64,000 nt of DNA from Mesostigma viride (Eukaryota > Streptophyta > Mesostigmatophyceae > Mesostigmatales > Mesostigmataceae). The notes below the pieces were generated by a model, which was not told where the DNA came from, ran no database searches, and saw only the letters and a list, made by a program, of their open reading frames with translations. The stretch spans positions 122,001-186,000 of the forward strand of contig RPFO01000130.1 in NCBI GenBank assembly GCA_009746045.1. The letters run 5' to 3'. Below are positions 57,101-58,881 of this stretch, piece by piece (position 1 is the first letter of the stretch; each line of letters begins with the position of its first letter). Both the position numbers and the translations under genes were made by a program.

Positions 57101-57906
57101 CGCGCCGCAAGAATATCAACTCGCTGTGAAGACCGAGGGCACCCCATGGATGGAAGCCGTCAAAGACGCCGCTGTCGCAACCACGACGGCAGCCGTGGCT
57201 GCCAGTAGCAACTTGGCAAGCAACGGGATCGAATTCTCCTTCTCTGCCGCCAGCGGGGAGGTTGCTTCCGGCCAGTCCGATCAGGATGACGCCGCGATGG
57301 GCGCACTCTTGGACGTAGCTATCGTGGGCAGTCAGGACGGGAGCGGCGCCACCACCATTGCTGCCGATCGTGGCAGTCGTGGATCCAGCAAGGGTCCAAC
57401 CTACGCTCTGCGTGTGAACGGCAACAGGCCGATTGCGGCACATCCAGTGGACATGCCTGGCAGTGCGGACGCGAGGACTAAGTCTCCAAGCCATCTCACC
57501 GCCCAGGGCAGCCTGACCTCTCTGATGGCCACAGACGGCACTGGCAAGCACTGGCCAGGACCGGATGTGTCGGGCAACTCTTCAAATGATGGCATGGACT
57601 TGGCCACCCCCGCCAGCAAGGGACAAGACTTGATTATGGCATCTCCGGAACGATCCCCTCTTCCAGATGTCAAGAGCGGGGTCAGCAGAGGGAGCAGCAG
57701 GTTCCACTCGCGAGCGCCCTCGCTCGATGGGGACAATAAGGGAGGGCTGACGAGCAGGCAAGGTGGGAGTACCGGTGGACTAGGGGAGAGCCGGGATGGA
57801 TTGAGTGGGAAGCTGTCGAGGACGGGCACAGAAAGCTCGATGGAGATCGCCAGGGAGTTGTCCAGGGTTACACACACAGCATCCCCTTGCCTGGAGATGC
57901 CGCCCG
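1657..57906 (+). CDS. Multi-exon gene for an LRR / Ig-like / multi-spanning TRP-like membrane protein (gene-level model)
   Basis: This is a conceptual join of the exons listed separately. The order is LRRs of 24 residues, an LRR C-cap with CG, a Cys-rich linker, a Pro-rich linker, an N-glycosylation-rich extracellular region, an Ig-like domain, about eight hydrophobic segments and a low-complexity tail. Exon borders were set by AG/GT sites plus reading-frame continuity. Phases agree at every junction except 52388 to 53161/53185. From 41014 on, the spliced coding length is about 4.6 kb. A role as a cell-surface sensor joined to a channel-like or transporter-like domain is inferred from architecture only. 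The start codon and signal peptide were not found and probably lie upstream of the window. Whether all LRR exons enter one transcript, or the 5' units are partial gene duplications, cannot be decided here. Two type A exons have lost the conserved Pro and one B exon has lost its splice sites, so some units are decaying. Confidence 0.6.
2530..2949 (+). pseudogene. Gag-like first ORF of the DIRS-like element
   Basis: A 139-residue ORF starting [20 protein letters not shown]. It is Ala/Glu-rich and predicted to be soluble. Its position upstream of the RT suggests a gag-like protein. An overlapping frame stays open to 3047 and may be the continuation after a frameshift. No conserved motif was recognised. 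Confidence 0.4.
3061..3684 (+). pseudogene. Second gag-like ORF of the DIRS-like element
   Basis: A 207-residue ORF rich in Ala, Gly and Met, starting [20 protein letters not shown]. It contains a helical stretch ([20 protein letters not shown]) and a Gly/Lys/Asn tail. Located between the first ORF and the RT, it is probably the second half of gag, separated by a frameshift. The family was not recognised. Confidence 0.4.
3838..4815 (+). pseudogene. Reverse transcriptase of the DIRS-like element (frameshifted)
   Basis: The 236-residue ORF 3838-4548 carries the RT finger motif [18 protein letters not shown] and a motif-A-like stretch ([18 protein letters not shown]). The open frame is then lost. 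The catalytic YxDD equivalent appears in another frame as TIDDLHF, with the Asp-Asp codons at 4806-4811. An active enzyme would need one frame across this span, so this copy is inactive as it stands. Confidence 0.65.
4826..5545 (+). pseudogene. RNase H domain of the DIRS-like element
   Basis: A 239-residue ORF. Its C-terminal half has the RNase H-like first-strand motif [15 protein letters not shown], with a catalytic-type Asp, and a later HINVKEAIA carrying the candidate Glu. The N-terminal part resembles the RT-RNase H connection. The frame ends at 5545, and RNase H continues in another frame, where [16 protein letters not shown] resembles the usual C-terminal end of the domain in DIRS elements. 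Confidence 0.6.
5797..5826 (+). other. 2A-like motif [10 protein letters not shown] after RNase H
   Basis: The frame holding the RNase H C-terminal end reads [10 protein letters not shown] here. This matches the 2A peptide consensus D(V/I)ExNPGP except for His in place of Glu. Related GDxHxNPGP strings occur in other retroelements. No test of ribosome skipping is possible from sequence. Confidence 0.45.
5981..6770 (+). pseudogene. Tyrosine recombinase of the DIRS-like element, interrupted by a stop
   Basis: The catalytic tetrad regions are visible. The first Arg lies in [13 protein letters not shown] (about 6250), the H-x-x-R motif in [11 protein letters not shown] (His codon 6542-6544, Arg codon 6551-6553), and the nucleophile region in TRYIGL (Tyr codon 6647-6649). 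An in-frame TAG at 6590-6592 separates the HxxR box from the GRW..RYI box. The enzyme would recombine the circular cDNA of the element into the genome. This copy is broken. Confidence 0.7.
6900..7670. other. Transposon 3' flank without recognisable gene
   Basis: AT-richer non-coding sequence between the recombinase and the hAT relic. It contains short repeated phrases such as TCAAAATCC..GCGGCCGC / TCAAAATCCCGCGGTCGC near 7045-7095. No ORF of note. Confidence 0.35.
8170..9468 (-). pseudogene. hAT transposase, central/RNase H-like region
   Basis: A 432-residue ORF. It begins with [10 protein letters not shown] and [14 protein letters not shown], matching the TDGAxxM..hC.aHrLnL pattern of the family. 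[20 protein letters not shown] follows, matching the KsvxDvRWlS pattern. A long acidic insertion lies at about residues 225-330. Domesticated vertebrate relatives are known, but here the reading frame breaks before the dimerisation domain, so a functional host gene is unlikely. Confidence 0.6.
10085..10435 (-). pseudogene. hAT transposase, N-terminal catalytic segment
   Basis: A 116-residue [22 protein letters not shown] fits the 'ffSlllDgStD' motif that carries the first catalytic Asp in this family. The preceding [10 protein letters not shown] resembles the 'YylAKe' helix. It lies directly upstream, in transcription order, of the 9468-8170 ORF, with about 600 bp of non-coding sequence between. 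Confidence 0.55.
10468..10815 (-). pseudogene. hAT transposase N-terminal zinc-finger segment
   Basis: A 115-residue ORF with a Lys/Arg-rich start that may be a nuclear localisation signal. [10 protein letters not shown] follows, then [13 protein letters not shown], fitting a C-x-x-C..H-x4-H zinc finger as in TTF/ZNF862-type transposases. It is followed by the 10435-10085 fragment in another frame. Confidence 0.5.
10830..12680. other. Intronic/intergenic DNA with a foldback element
   Basis: No gene recognised. It holds the foldback at 11134-11318. The rest is GC-moderate sequence with short unrelated ORFs. Confidence 0.4.
11134..11318. repeat. Foldback (MITE-like) inverted repeat, about 80-bp arms
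   Basis: The left arm runs from CTAAATAGCGCCG through ACGGCAATAGGTCCGGAGCT to the GGTAACCACTC region. The right arm repeats these in reverse complement (GAGTGGTTACC, AGCTCCGGACCTATTGCCG, CGGCACTATTTAG). The spacer is short (about 15-20 bp). The arms are imperfect, as expected for a non-autonomous foldback or MITE. Confidence 0.75.
13181..13252 (+). CDS. LRR exon 2 (type A)
   Basis: A 72-nt exon in phase 2-2 between CCTTCACAG and GTAAGG. It reads [20 protein letters not shown]. The flanking introns are paralogous to those of the other type A exons (ACCCGCACTGGCTGGCATT upstream, CTGGAGCCCAGGAGCCGGCA downstream). Confidence 0.7.
14019..14090 (+). pseudogene. Degenerate LRR pseudo-exon (type B)
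   Basis: The 72-nt interval reads [20 protein letters not shown] with an intact frame, but both splice sites are gone. The upstream border is CCAACGG instead of CAG, and the donor CTGTAAG has become CTTTTAAG. The upstream intron sequence is foreign DNA ending in a phrase like the end of the interspersed repeat family (ACTATGTTCAGAGAA). An insertion probably removed the acceptor. Confidence 0.65.
14541..15770. repeat. Dispersed duplicated segment 'block C', copy 1
   Basis: The segment around GAGTAGACCACCGACAGTA, GGTACCATGCAGTGCG and TCACGCCGGCTGGTTTACAG recurs at about 27345-28290. The 15355-15600 part recurs at about 31450-31700. ORFs in the copies do not stay in one frame, so it is treated as non-coding repeat. 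Confidence 0.6.
15781..16500 (+). mobile_element. Interspersed repeat family X, copy 1 (about 0.75 kb)
   Basis: It begins near AGCTCCCAAAAAGACCAGC and ends in ACTATATTCAGAGAAAAC. The same sequence occurs partially at 16515-16640, 17436-18030, 28342-28577 and 47327-47640, and in reverse at 19163-19917 and 26145-26885. It has no conserved ORF and no obvious terminal inverted repeats. A non-autonomous element is likely, class undecided. Confidence 0.6.
17436..18030 (+). mobile_element. Interspersed repeat family X, 5'-truncated copy
   Basis: Shares the phrase CATTGCCTGCCTAGCTTGCT and the terminal TTCAGAGAAAACC with copy 1. Its last about 235 bp, together with the following block A start, are nearly identical to 28342-28600. 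That indicates a recent segmental duplication carrying both. Confidence 0.6.
18044..18500 (+). repeat. Block A of the LRR unit, copy 2
   Basis: Paralogue of 1162-1600. The putative exon interval (18228-18294) is 67 nt because of a 7-nt insertion, which breaks the frame. Confidence 0.55.
18912..18983 (+). CDS. LRR exon 3 (type A)
   Basis: A 72-nt exon in phase 2-2, acceptor CCTTCACAG, donor GTAAGC. It reads [20 protein letters not shown], the best match to the consensus among type A exons. Confidence 0.75.
19163..19917 (-). mobile_element. Interspersed repeat family X, reverse copy in the A-B intron
   Basis: Compared with the paralogous intron at 31140 (CTACTTATTATCTCTTGTTGG), sequence starting TCGGTTTTCTCTGAATATAG and ending GAGCTTCGTGATCTTAA is inserted after CTTACTAT. 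It splits the intron between the type A exon 18912 and the type B exon 19969. A short TAT target duplication is possible but uncertain. Confidence 0.6.
19969..20040 (+). CDS. LRR exon 4 (type B)
   Basis: A 72-nt exon in phase 2-2, acceptor CTGACCACAG, donor GTAAGC. It reads [20 protein letters not shown]. The usual Asn of the LxxN position is replaced by Met/Lys (GMKLSG), so the repeat may be weakened. Confidence 0.7.
20045..22800. other. Intronic DNA with poly-G tract and foldback
   Basis: No gene recognised. It includes a 21-G run at 20680-20700, an imperfect inverted repeat at about 21409-21523, and GC-rich sequence at 22140-22710 without recognisable protein. Confidence 0.35.
21409..21523. 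repeat. Small foldback element
   Basis: The left arm has GCATCAACCGTTGACCCGTC. The right arm, reverse complemented, has GCATCAATTGACCTGTCTGACG. The arms are about 25-30 bp and imperfect, with a spacer of about 50 bp. Confidence 0.45.
22826..23376. repeat. 44-bp tandem repeat, about 12 copies
   Basis: The unit begins ATGGTATGATCGAGATACGA and continues with TGGCGATCCTGGAGCTAGG and GGGCC. Copies differ by single bases and by a 6-bp GATGGC gain in the first unit. The period is not a multiple of three, so it is not coding. Confidence 0.9.
24070..24290. repeat. 75-bp tandem repeat, three copies
   Basis: CTAAAGGACC recurs at 24081, 24156 and 24231. The period equals 25 codons, so a 92-residue ORF (24017-24295) shows three 25-residue repeats ([13 protein letters not shown]..). 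It has no splice or family support and is not called as a gene. Confidence 0.85.
24806..25230 (+). repeat. Block A of the LRR unit, copy 3
   Basis: Paralogue of 1162-1600. The interval matching the possible exon (24974-25035) has an in-frame TAG. Confidence 0.55.
25485..25556 (+). CDS. LRR exon 5 (type A)
   Basis: A 72-nt exon in phase 2-2, acceptor CTACACAG, donor GTAAGC. It reads [20 protein letters not shown]. The conserved Pro of the IPxxL motif is replaced by Ser. Confidence 0.7.
25768..25839 (+). CDS. LRR exon 6 (type B)
   Basis: A 72-nt exon in phase 2-2, acceptor CCCCCGACAG, donor GTAAGC. It reads [20 protein letters not shown]. It lies only 211 bp after exon 5, which shows the ancestral A-B spacing without insertion. 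Confidence 0.75.
26145..26885 (-). mobile_element. Interspersed repeat family X, second reverse copy
   Basis: Starts GGTTTTCTCTTAATATAG and ends GGAGCTTAGTGATCTTAA, closely parallel to 19163-19917 throughout. Confidence 0.6.
27345..28290. repeat. Block C, copy 2, with internal 43-bp tandem repeat
   Basis: Matches 14660-15180. Between the matching parts, TCAAGTGG recurs at 27810, 27853, 27896 and 27939, giving four 43-bp units (core CGTTTGTTGCCTACTGTCTC). One such unit also occurs near 31410. Confidence 0.65.
28342..29000 (+). repeat. Family X fragment plus block A, copy 4 (segmental duplication)
   Basis: The first about 235 bp are nearly identical to 17797-18030 and run directly into a block A copy. 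In this copy the putative exon and its acceptor are largely deleted (CCCTCCTATCTTGAGGGCAC). Confidence 0.6.
29585..30604. repeat. 52-bp satellite, about 20 copies (array 1)
   Basis: The unit starts TAGTGACTTGGAATCACTCT, continues GGGTAACAACTGAAGATAGC and ends TAGCTACTCTTA. Some units carry an extra short ATAGTGACCCTT. The unit contains dyads (AGTGA..TCACT and TAGCTAGCTA). Confidence 0.95.
30940..31011 (+). CDS. LRR exon 7 (type A)
   Basis: A 72-nt exon in phase 2-2, acceptor CCTGCACAG, donor GTAAGC. It reads [20 protein letters not shown]. The conserved Pro is replaced by Leu. Confidence 0.7.
31206..31277 (+). CDS. LRR exon 8 (type B)
   Basis: A 72-nt exon in phase 2-2, acceptor CCCCCGACAG, donor GTAAGC. 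It reads [20 protein letters not shown]. It differs from the exon at 40317 by very few bases, so the two units duplicated recently. Confidence 0.75.
31745..31935. repeat. 52-bp satellite (array 2, short)
   Basis: About three units of the same 52-bp repeat. It is followed by the same flank (CTTTTGCTTGTACCTTTTTA) as arrays 1 and 3, so the arrays moved as part of larger duplications. Confidence 0.9.
32150..33350. other. GC-rich block of unknown origin
   Basis: Clearly more GC-rich than its surroundings, with several short ORFs on both strands (longest 178 residues on the minus strand, Pro/Leu-rich). No motif was recognised. It could be a decayed transposon coding region; I cannot assign it. Confidence 0.3.
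33553..33624 (+). CDS. LRR exon 9 (unique)
   Basis: A 72-nt exon in phase 2-2, acceptor GAAATGCAG, donor GTAAGA. It reads [20 protein letters not shown]. It is diverged from types A and B, and its flanking introns are single-copy and AT-richer. Confidence 0.7.
33630..35770. other. AT-rich single-copy intron
   Basis: No gene recognised. It contains a GTGGGTGGGTGG microsatellite (about 33868) and a direct repeat of CATTCCATATCCGCCGAGCG at about 33927 and 33960. Confidence 0.4.
35776..35847 (+). CDS. LRR exon 10 (unique)
   Basis: A 72-nt exon in phase 2-2, acceptor CCTCCTTGCAG, donor GTAAGT. It reads [20 protein letters not shown], with the classic LSNNNLxGTIPPE motif. Confidence 0.75.
35953..36185. 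repeat. 52-bp satellite (array 3)
   Basis: About four units with the same 3' flank as the array ending at 31935. The flank then leads into the intron preceding a type A exon. Confidence 0.9.
36474..37508. mobile_element. TIR DNA transposon, 1,035 bp, TA target duplication
   Basis: The left end is CAGAGTGGTCAAAATCACTT. The right end, reverse complemented, is CCGTAGTCGTCGAAATCACT, and the similarity continues through TTTGCG. The paralogous intron near 25410 reads CCTATTGCTCATTCC uninterrupted. Here it reads CCTA, the element, then TATTGCTCATTC, so TA is duplicated. That fits Tc1/mariner-type insertion. Internal ORFs (such as 36383-36850) show no transposase motif, so it is probably non-autonomous. 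Confidence 0.75.
37575..37646 (+). CDS. LRR exon 11 (type A)
   Basis: A 72-nt exon in phase 2-2, acceptor CCTGCACAG, donor GTAAGC. It reads [20 protein letters not shown]. The conserved Pro is retained. Its type B partner at 40317 is separated from it by the LTR element. Confidence 0.75.
37766..38281. repeat. 5' LTR (left) of the LTR element
   Basis: Differs from the right LTR by a 3-bp indel in the GACGAATGATCATTG region and about two substitutions, which implies recent insertion. Confidence 0.85.
39724..40236. repeat. 3' LTR (right) of the LTR element
   Basis: Near-identical to 37766-38281. It is followed directly by the duplicated CTGTC and the rest of the host intron. Confidence 0.85.
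40317..40388 (+). CDS. LRR exon 12 (type B)
   Basis: A 72-nt exon in phase 2-2, acceptor CCCCCGGCAG, donor GTAAGC. It reads [20 protein letters not shown]. Confidence 0.75.
40756..40827 (+). CDS. LRR exon 13 (last LRR, unique)
   Basis: A 72-nt exon in phase 2-2, acceptor CCCTGCAG, donor GTGAGT. It reads [20 protein letters not shown]. It leads in frame into the C-cap exon: the split codon AT|G at the junction gives Met. Confidence 0.8.
41014..41102 (+). CDS. LRR C-terminal cap exon
   Basis: An 89-nt exon, phase 2 in and phase 1 out, acceptor CATTGCAG, donor GTACGT. It reads [20 protein letters not shown] and then TDTWGLTCP. The GNPxxCG pattern is the usual end of plant LRR ectodomains, and the two Cys probably pair as a cap. 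Confidence 0.75.
41546..41632 (+). CDS. Cys-rich linker exon
   Basis: An 87-nt exon, phase 1-1, acceptor TGTGCGCAG, donor GTAAGC. It contains four Cys ([20 protein letters not shown] followed by CVDSNTCEG). It is in frame with both neighbours. The following intron is 3.4 kb and holds foldback elements and an unassigned ORF. Confidence 0.65.
42388..42708 (+). CDS. Unassigned 106-residue ORF in the 41633-45049 intron
   Basis: Begins [20 protein letters not shown]. It is basic in the first half, with a predicted helical end ([18 protein letters not shown]). No family was recognised. It may be a transposon gag fragment or a chance ORF. No splice link to the host gene was seen. Confidence 0.25.
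   Translation: MGFFTFKNNIPAGMVKPGRKPTFAGAGKQSVKGNPKVPTASSKQTGKGRLRTSQRQNKRLLQELTTCSGLPEVLAAFEMVLGTEWGLMSVAQLESVVGLPRPRGRA
43061..43183. repeat. Foldback element 1 of a twin pair
   Basis: A near-perfect palindrome centred on ATCCTGCGCAGGAT (about 43121). The ends are AGCTGAATAGCATTTCAGCT and its reverse complement form AGCTAAAATGCTATTCAACT. Confidence 0.8.
43408..43528. repeat. Foldback element 2 of a twin pair
   Basis: The same palindromic family centred on ATCCTGCGCAGGAT (about 43470), with ends AGTTGAATAGCATTTTAGCT and GCGAAAATGCTATTCAACT. It lies 225 bp after element 1. Confidence 0.8.
44126..44310. repeat. Foldback/hairpin element
   Basis: Nested inverted repeats. GTCAGCCC..GGGCTGAC forms a small hairpin at 44130-44152. 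GTTGCCATAGAAGGTGGG pairs with CCCACCTTTTACGGCAAC about 90 bp on. It is probably a MITE-like insertion. Confidence 0.5.
45050..46114 (+). CDS. Large extracellular exon: Pro-rich linker and juxtamembrane-type domain
   Basis: A 1,065-nt exon in phase 1-1, acceptor GCTGTCAG, donor GTACGT. It opens with a Pro-rich stretch ([20 protein letters not shown] onward, about 40 residues), which may be a wall-like or flexible linker. Then come CNTTTSGC and [20 protein letters not shown]. The latter, with [20 protein letters not shown], loosely resembles the C.C.....F.L..P.f......F...L...L.l...QV segment after the LRRs in some plant LRR receptor kinases. The rest carries several N-glycosylation sequons (NKT, NGT, NAS) and paired Cys, so it is probably extracellular. 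The frame is fully continuous from the acceptor to the donor. Confidence 0.75.
46326..46707. repeat. (GACC)n / (CGAC)n microsatellite
   Basis: About 95 tetranucleotide units with a few interruptions, lying some 210 bp inside the intron after the large exon. Because the unit is four bases, all frames are open (TDRP / SVGR repeats); these ORFs are artefacts. Confidence 0.95.
46992..47154 (+). CDS. Ig-like domain, first half
   Basis: A 163-nt exon, phase 1 in and phase 2 out, acceptor TTATCCAG, donor GTCAGG. It reads [20 protein letters not shown], then [20 protein letters not shown] and [14 protein letters not shown]. The pattern 'SG.V.dFn.s.ftVt.G.v.n' is that of bacterial-type Ig-like (Big/Bap-like) repeats. 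The second half is in the next exon (49823). A diverged copy of the acceptor region lies 94 bp upstream (46898), but using it would frameshift. Confidence 0.65.
47327..47640 (+). mobile_element. Interspersed repeat family X, diverged fragment
   Basis: Shares CTCAGCTCCTAAGAAGACCA, GTTACAGTGGCCTTA and GTGCCTAGCTTGCTGAAGGC with the other copies. More diverged and truncated. Confidence 0.5.
47888..47947. repeat. Perfect 27-bp inverted repeat with 6-base loop
   Basis: The left arm starts AAGAGTGTATTAAAAGCC and ends CATATGCCCC. The loop is TGAGAA (47915-47920). The right arm is an exact reverse complement. A related but not palindromic phrase (TATCCCTGAGAAGGGGCAT) occurs near 37262. Confidence 0.9.
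48226..49055. repeat. 118-bp tandem repeat, seven copies
   Basis: Repeat starts are spaced exactly 118 bp (for example 48314, 48432, 48550, 48668, 48786, 48904, 49022). The core includes TTCTACAGCAAGGTTGCTGT and CCTCCGGTACCAATGGAACA. The period is 1 modulo 3, so the ORFs through it are not conserved coding. Confidence 0.95.
49823..50153 (+). CDS. Ig-like domain second half and first membrane segment
   Basis: A 331-nt exon, phase 2 in and phase 0 out, acceptor TGCCCACAG, donor GTATGT. The split codon AG|T joins ...DNFTI to [40 protein letters not shown] follows, and '.dG.vtv.l..ga..d.aGn....SN' is the usual end of the Ig-like repeat begun at 46992. The segment [20 protein letters not shown] onward is the first long hydrophobic stretch, probably the first transmembrane helix. 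Confidence 0.7.
50361..50592 (+). CDS. TRP-like domain, loop after first membrane segment
   Basis: A 232-nt exon, phase 0 in and phase 1 out, acceptor CGGCTGCAG, donor GTCTGT (a weak donor). It reads [20 protein letters not shown] and then [20 protein letters not shown]. The pattern 'hlQ...mtg.l...lP..y......lsW.n..f' recalls the fungal FLC/TRP-like family (PF06011-type) after its first membrane helix. This is from memory and should be tested by profile search. An acidic, Asn/Ser/Thr-rich loop follows. Confidence 0.6.
50640..51900. other. Intron with a tRNA-like (SINE-type) relic
   Basis: On the minus strand, GTTCGAATCC (plus 51126-51135) resembles a pol III B box. TGGGCTATCGCCTGGGA (plus 51189-51205) resembles an A box at tRNA-like spacing. 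I could not fold an acceptor stem, so a tRNA-derived SINE relic is more likely than a functional tRNA. Confidence 0.35.
51925..52388 (+). CDS. TRP-like domain, membrane segments 2-4
   Basis: A 464-nt exon, phase 1 in and phase 0 out, acceptor CTGTCGCAG, donor GTAAGT. Three hydrophobic stretches are visible: [40 protein letters not shown] and [20 protein letters not shown]. The preceding [18 protein letters not shown] would be an extracellular approach to helix 2. The pattern fits the multi-spanning core of FLC/TRP-like proteins. Confidence 0.7.
52455..52487 (+). CDS. Possible 33-nt mini-exon
   Basis: Between GGCCGTCAAG and GTACGT lies an in-frame 33-nt stretch reading [11 protein letters not shown], phase 0-0, compatible with the preceding exon. 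The next recognised exon needs phase 2, so either this mini-exon is wrong or another short exon was missed. Confidence 0.25.
53185..53218 (+). CDS. Short exon of the TRP-like domain (start uncertain)
   Basis: Ends at CAG|GTAATG in phase 0 and reads [11 protein letters not shown] in the frame that continues into the next exon. Possible acceptors are GTCTTCAG (start 53185), TTTTAGCAG (53161) and CTTTTAG (53158). All imply phase 2 entry. Confidence 0.45.
53323..53850 (+). CDS. TRP-like domain, membrane segments 5-7
   Basis: A 528-nt exon, phase 0-0, acceptor GCCTCGCCAG, donor GTGAGT. It starts [20 protein letters not shown] and then [26 protein letters not shown], a 'G.W.......f...yg.lF..yk'-type pattern. 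Hydrophobic stretches follow: [38 protein letters not shown] and [29 protein letters not shown] between them resembles the conserved 'RPy.....n' turn of TRP-like proteins. Confidence 0.7.
54010..54142 (+). repeat. (TTCCCCCCC)n and (CA)n tract abutting a splice acceptor
   Basis: Three C-rich units are followed by about 50 CA dinucleotides that end directly at ATGCAG, the acceptor of the next exon. Confidence 0.9.
54147..54295 (+). CDS. TRP-like domain, last membrane segment
   Basis: A 149-nt exon, phase 0 in and phase 2 out, acceptor ATGCAG, donor GTATGT. It reads [20 protein letters not shown] and then [14 protein letters not shown], a long hydrophobic helix. It ends in the basic [13 protein letters not shown], which by the positive-inside rule marks the cytosolic side. 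Confidence 0.7.
54623..54813 (+). CDS. Cytosolic tail exon 1
   Basis: A 191-nt exon, phase 2 in and phase 1 out, acceptor CCCCCCGCAG, donor GTGTGT. It reads [20 protein letters not shown] and then [20 protein letters not shown]. It is basic, with a CC pair that could be acylated (inference). The frame is continuous across both junctions. Confidence 0.65.
55410..55568. repeat. (ATCC)n microsatellite
   Basis: About 38 tetranucleotide units in the 54814-56116 intron. The long ORFs through it (IHPS / DGWM repeats) are artefacts. Confidence 0.95.
56117..56356 (+). CDS. Cytosolic tail exon 2
   Basis: A 240-nt exon, phase 1-1, acceptor ATGTTCAG, donor GTGAGC. It reads [20 protein letters not shown], then [20 protein letters not shown] and a Gly/Asp-rich end with [18 protein letters not shown]. 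No domain was recognised. Confidence 0.6.
56893..57906 (+). CDS. Long low-complexity cytosolic tail exon
   Basis: A 1,014-nt exon, phase 1 in, acceptor TTTCTCGCAG. It starts [20 protein letters not shown], followed by about 300 residues rich in Ser, Gly, Asp and Ala (such as [20 protein letters not shown]). This looks like a disordered tail with many possible phosphorylation sites. It ends at CCCG|GTAAGT, the first of five tandem copies of this donor. Without splicing the frame would stop at 58010. The true 3' end was not established. Confidence 0.6.
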
Positions 57907-58365
57907 GTAAGTACATAGTGGTAGTTCTTCATGTATCAGGTTGTATCTGCCGGAGCAACGATGGTACTCCCTCCTTCCTTGCCTGGAGATGCCGCCCGGT
58001 AAGTACATAGTGGTAGTTCTTCATGCGTCAGGTTGTATCTGCCAGAGCAACGATGGTACTCCCTCCTTCCTTGCCTGGAGATGCCGCCCGGTAAGTATGT
58101 AGTGGTAGTTCTTCATGTATCAGGTTGTATCTGCCGGAGCAACGATGGTACTCCCTCCTTCCTTGCCTGGGGATGTTGCCCGGTAAGTACATAGTGGTAG
58201 TTCTTCATGTGTCAGGTTGTATCTGCCGGAGCAACGATGGTACTCCCTCCTTCCTTGCCTGGGGATGTTGCCCGGTAAGTACATAGTGGTAGTTCTTCAT
58301 GTGTCAGGTTGTATCTGCCGGAGCAACGATGGTACTCCCTCCTTCCTTGCCTGGGGATGTTGCCC
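57886..58365 (+). repeat. 92-bp tandem repeat carrying five splice-donor copies
   Basis: CCGGTAAGT-type donors occur at 57907, 57999, 58091, 58183 and 58275, each exactly 92 bp apart. A sixth partial unit (about 58365) has lost the GTAAGT. Units share GTGGTAGTTCTTCATG and GGAGCAACGATGGTACTCCC. Confidence 0.9.
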
Positions 58366-58880
58366 CAGCAATGGTATAGCAGTCCATTTTTTTCTGGTGT
58401 GTACCTTGTGCAGAACTGAAATCTTTAGAAGCACGTAGGAATTGATCAGACGTGCTTGCCCGCTTATCGTAAGCTGCGGTATTTTTCTACTGTCAATTTG
58501 TTAGCAATGTAGGGGTCCATGCACAAAAATACACGCTATCGAATAGGGGTCCAATCTCATCCCCTTGGGTGAAATTTGTCATCTATGTTTTCCCTTATTC
58601 GCCCCTTTTCAACCCCTCTCTTGCCAGCAGGTATGCGCCTCTTGCTCCTACTCAGATGTACAGTATGCACGCCTCCTGTTCCTATCTATGCGTTCAGCTC
58701 CAATACCCTCATGTGGATGAAATTCTCACACGTGTGTGACATGTGCCGCTGTGTTGCTTCATATGGCAGTCTGCACGGATGCGATACGATAAACCAGTTA
58801 TATGTCAAATTTAGGGTCTTGTTTGTTTTCCGACATGGTACTCCCTTTTTTTCATATCATGATGCTGCAACGCCCTCCAC
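58366..58880. other. No gene recognised
   Basis: A possible acceptor (TTGCCAGCAG) near 58628 opens an ORF into the minisatellite, but there is no supporting similarity. Confidence 0.3.
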
Positions 58881-58881
58881 A

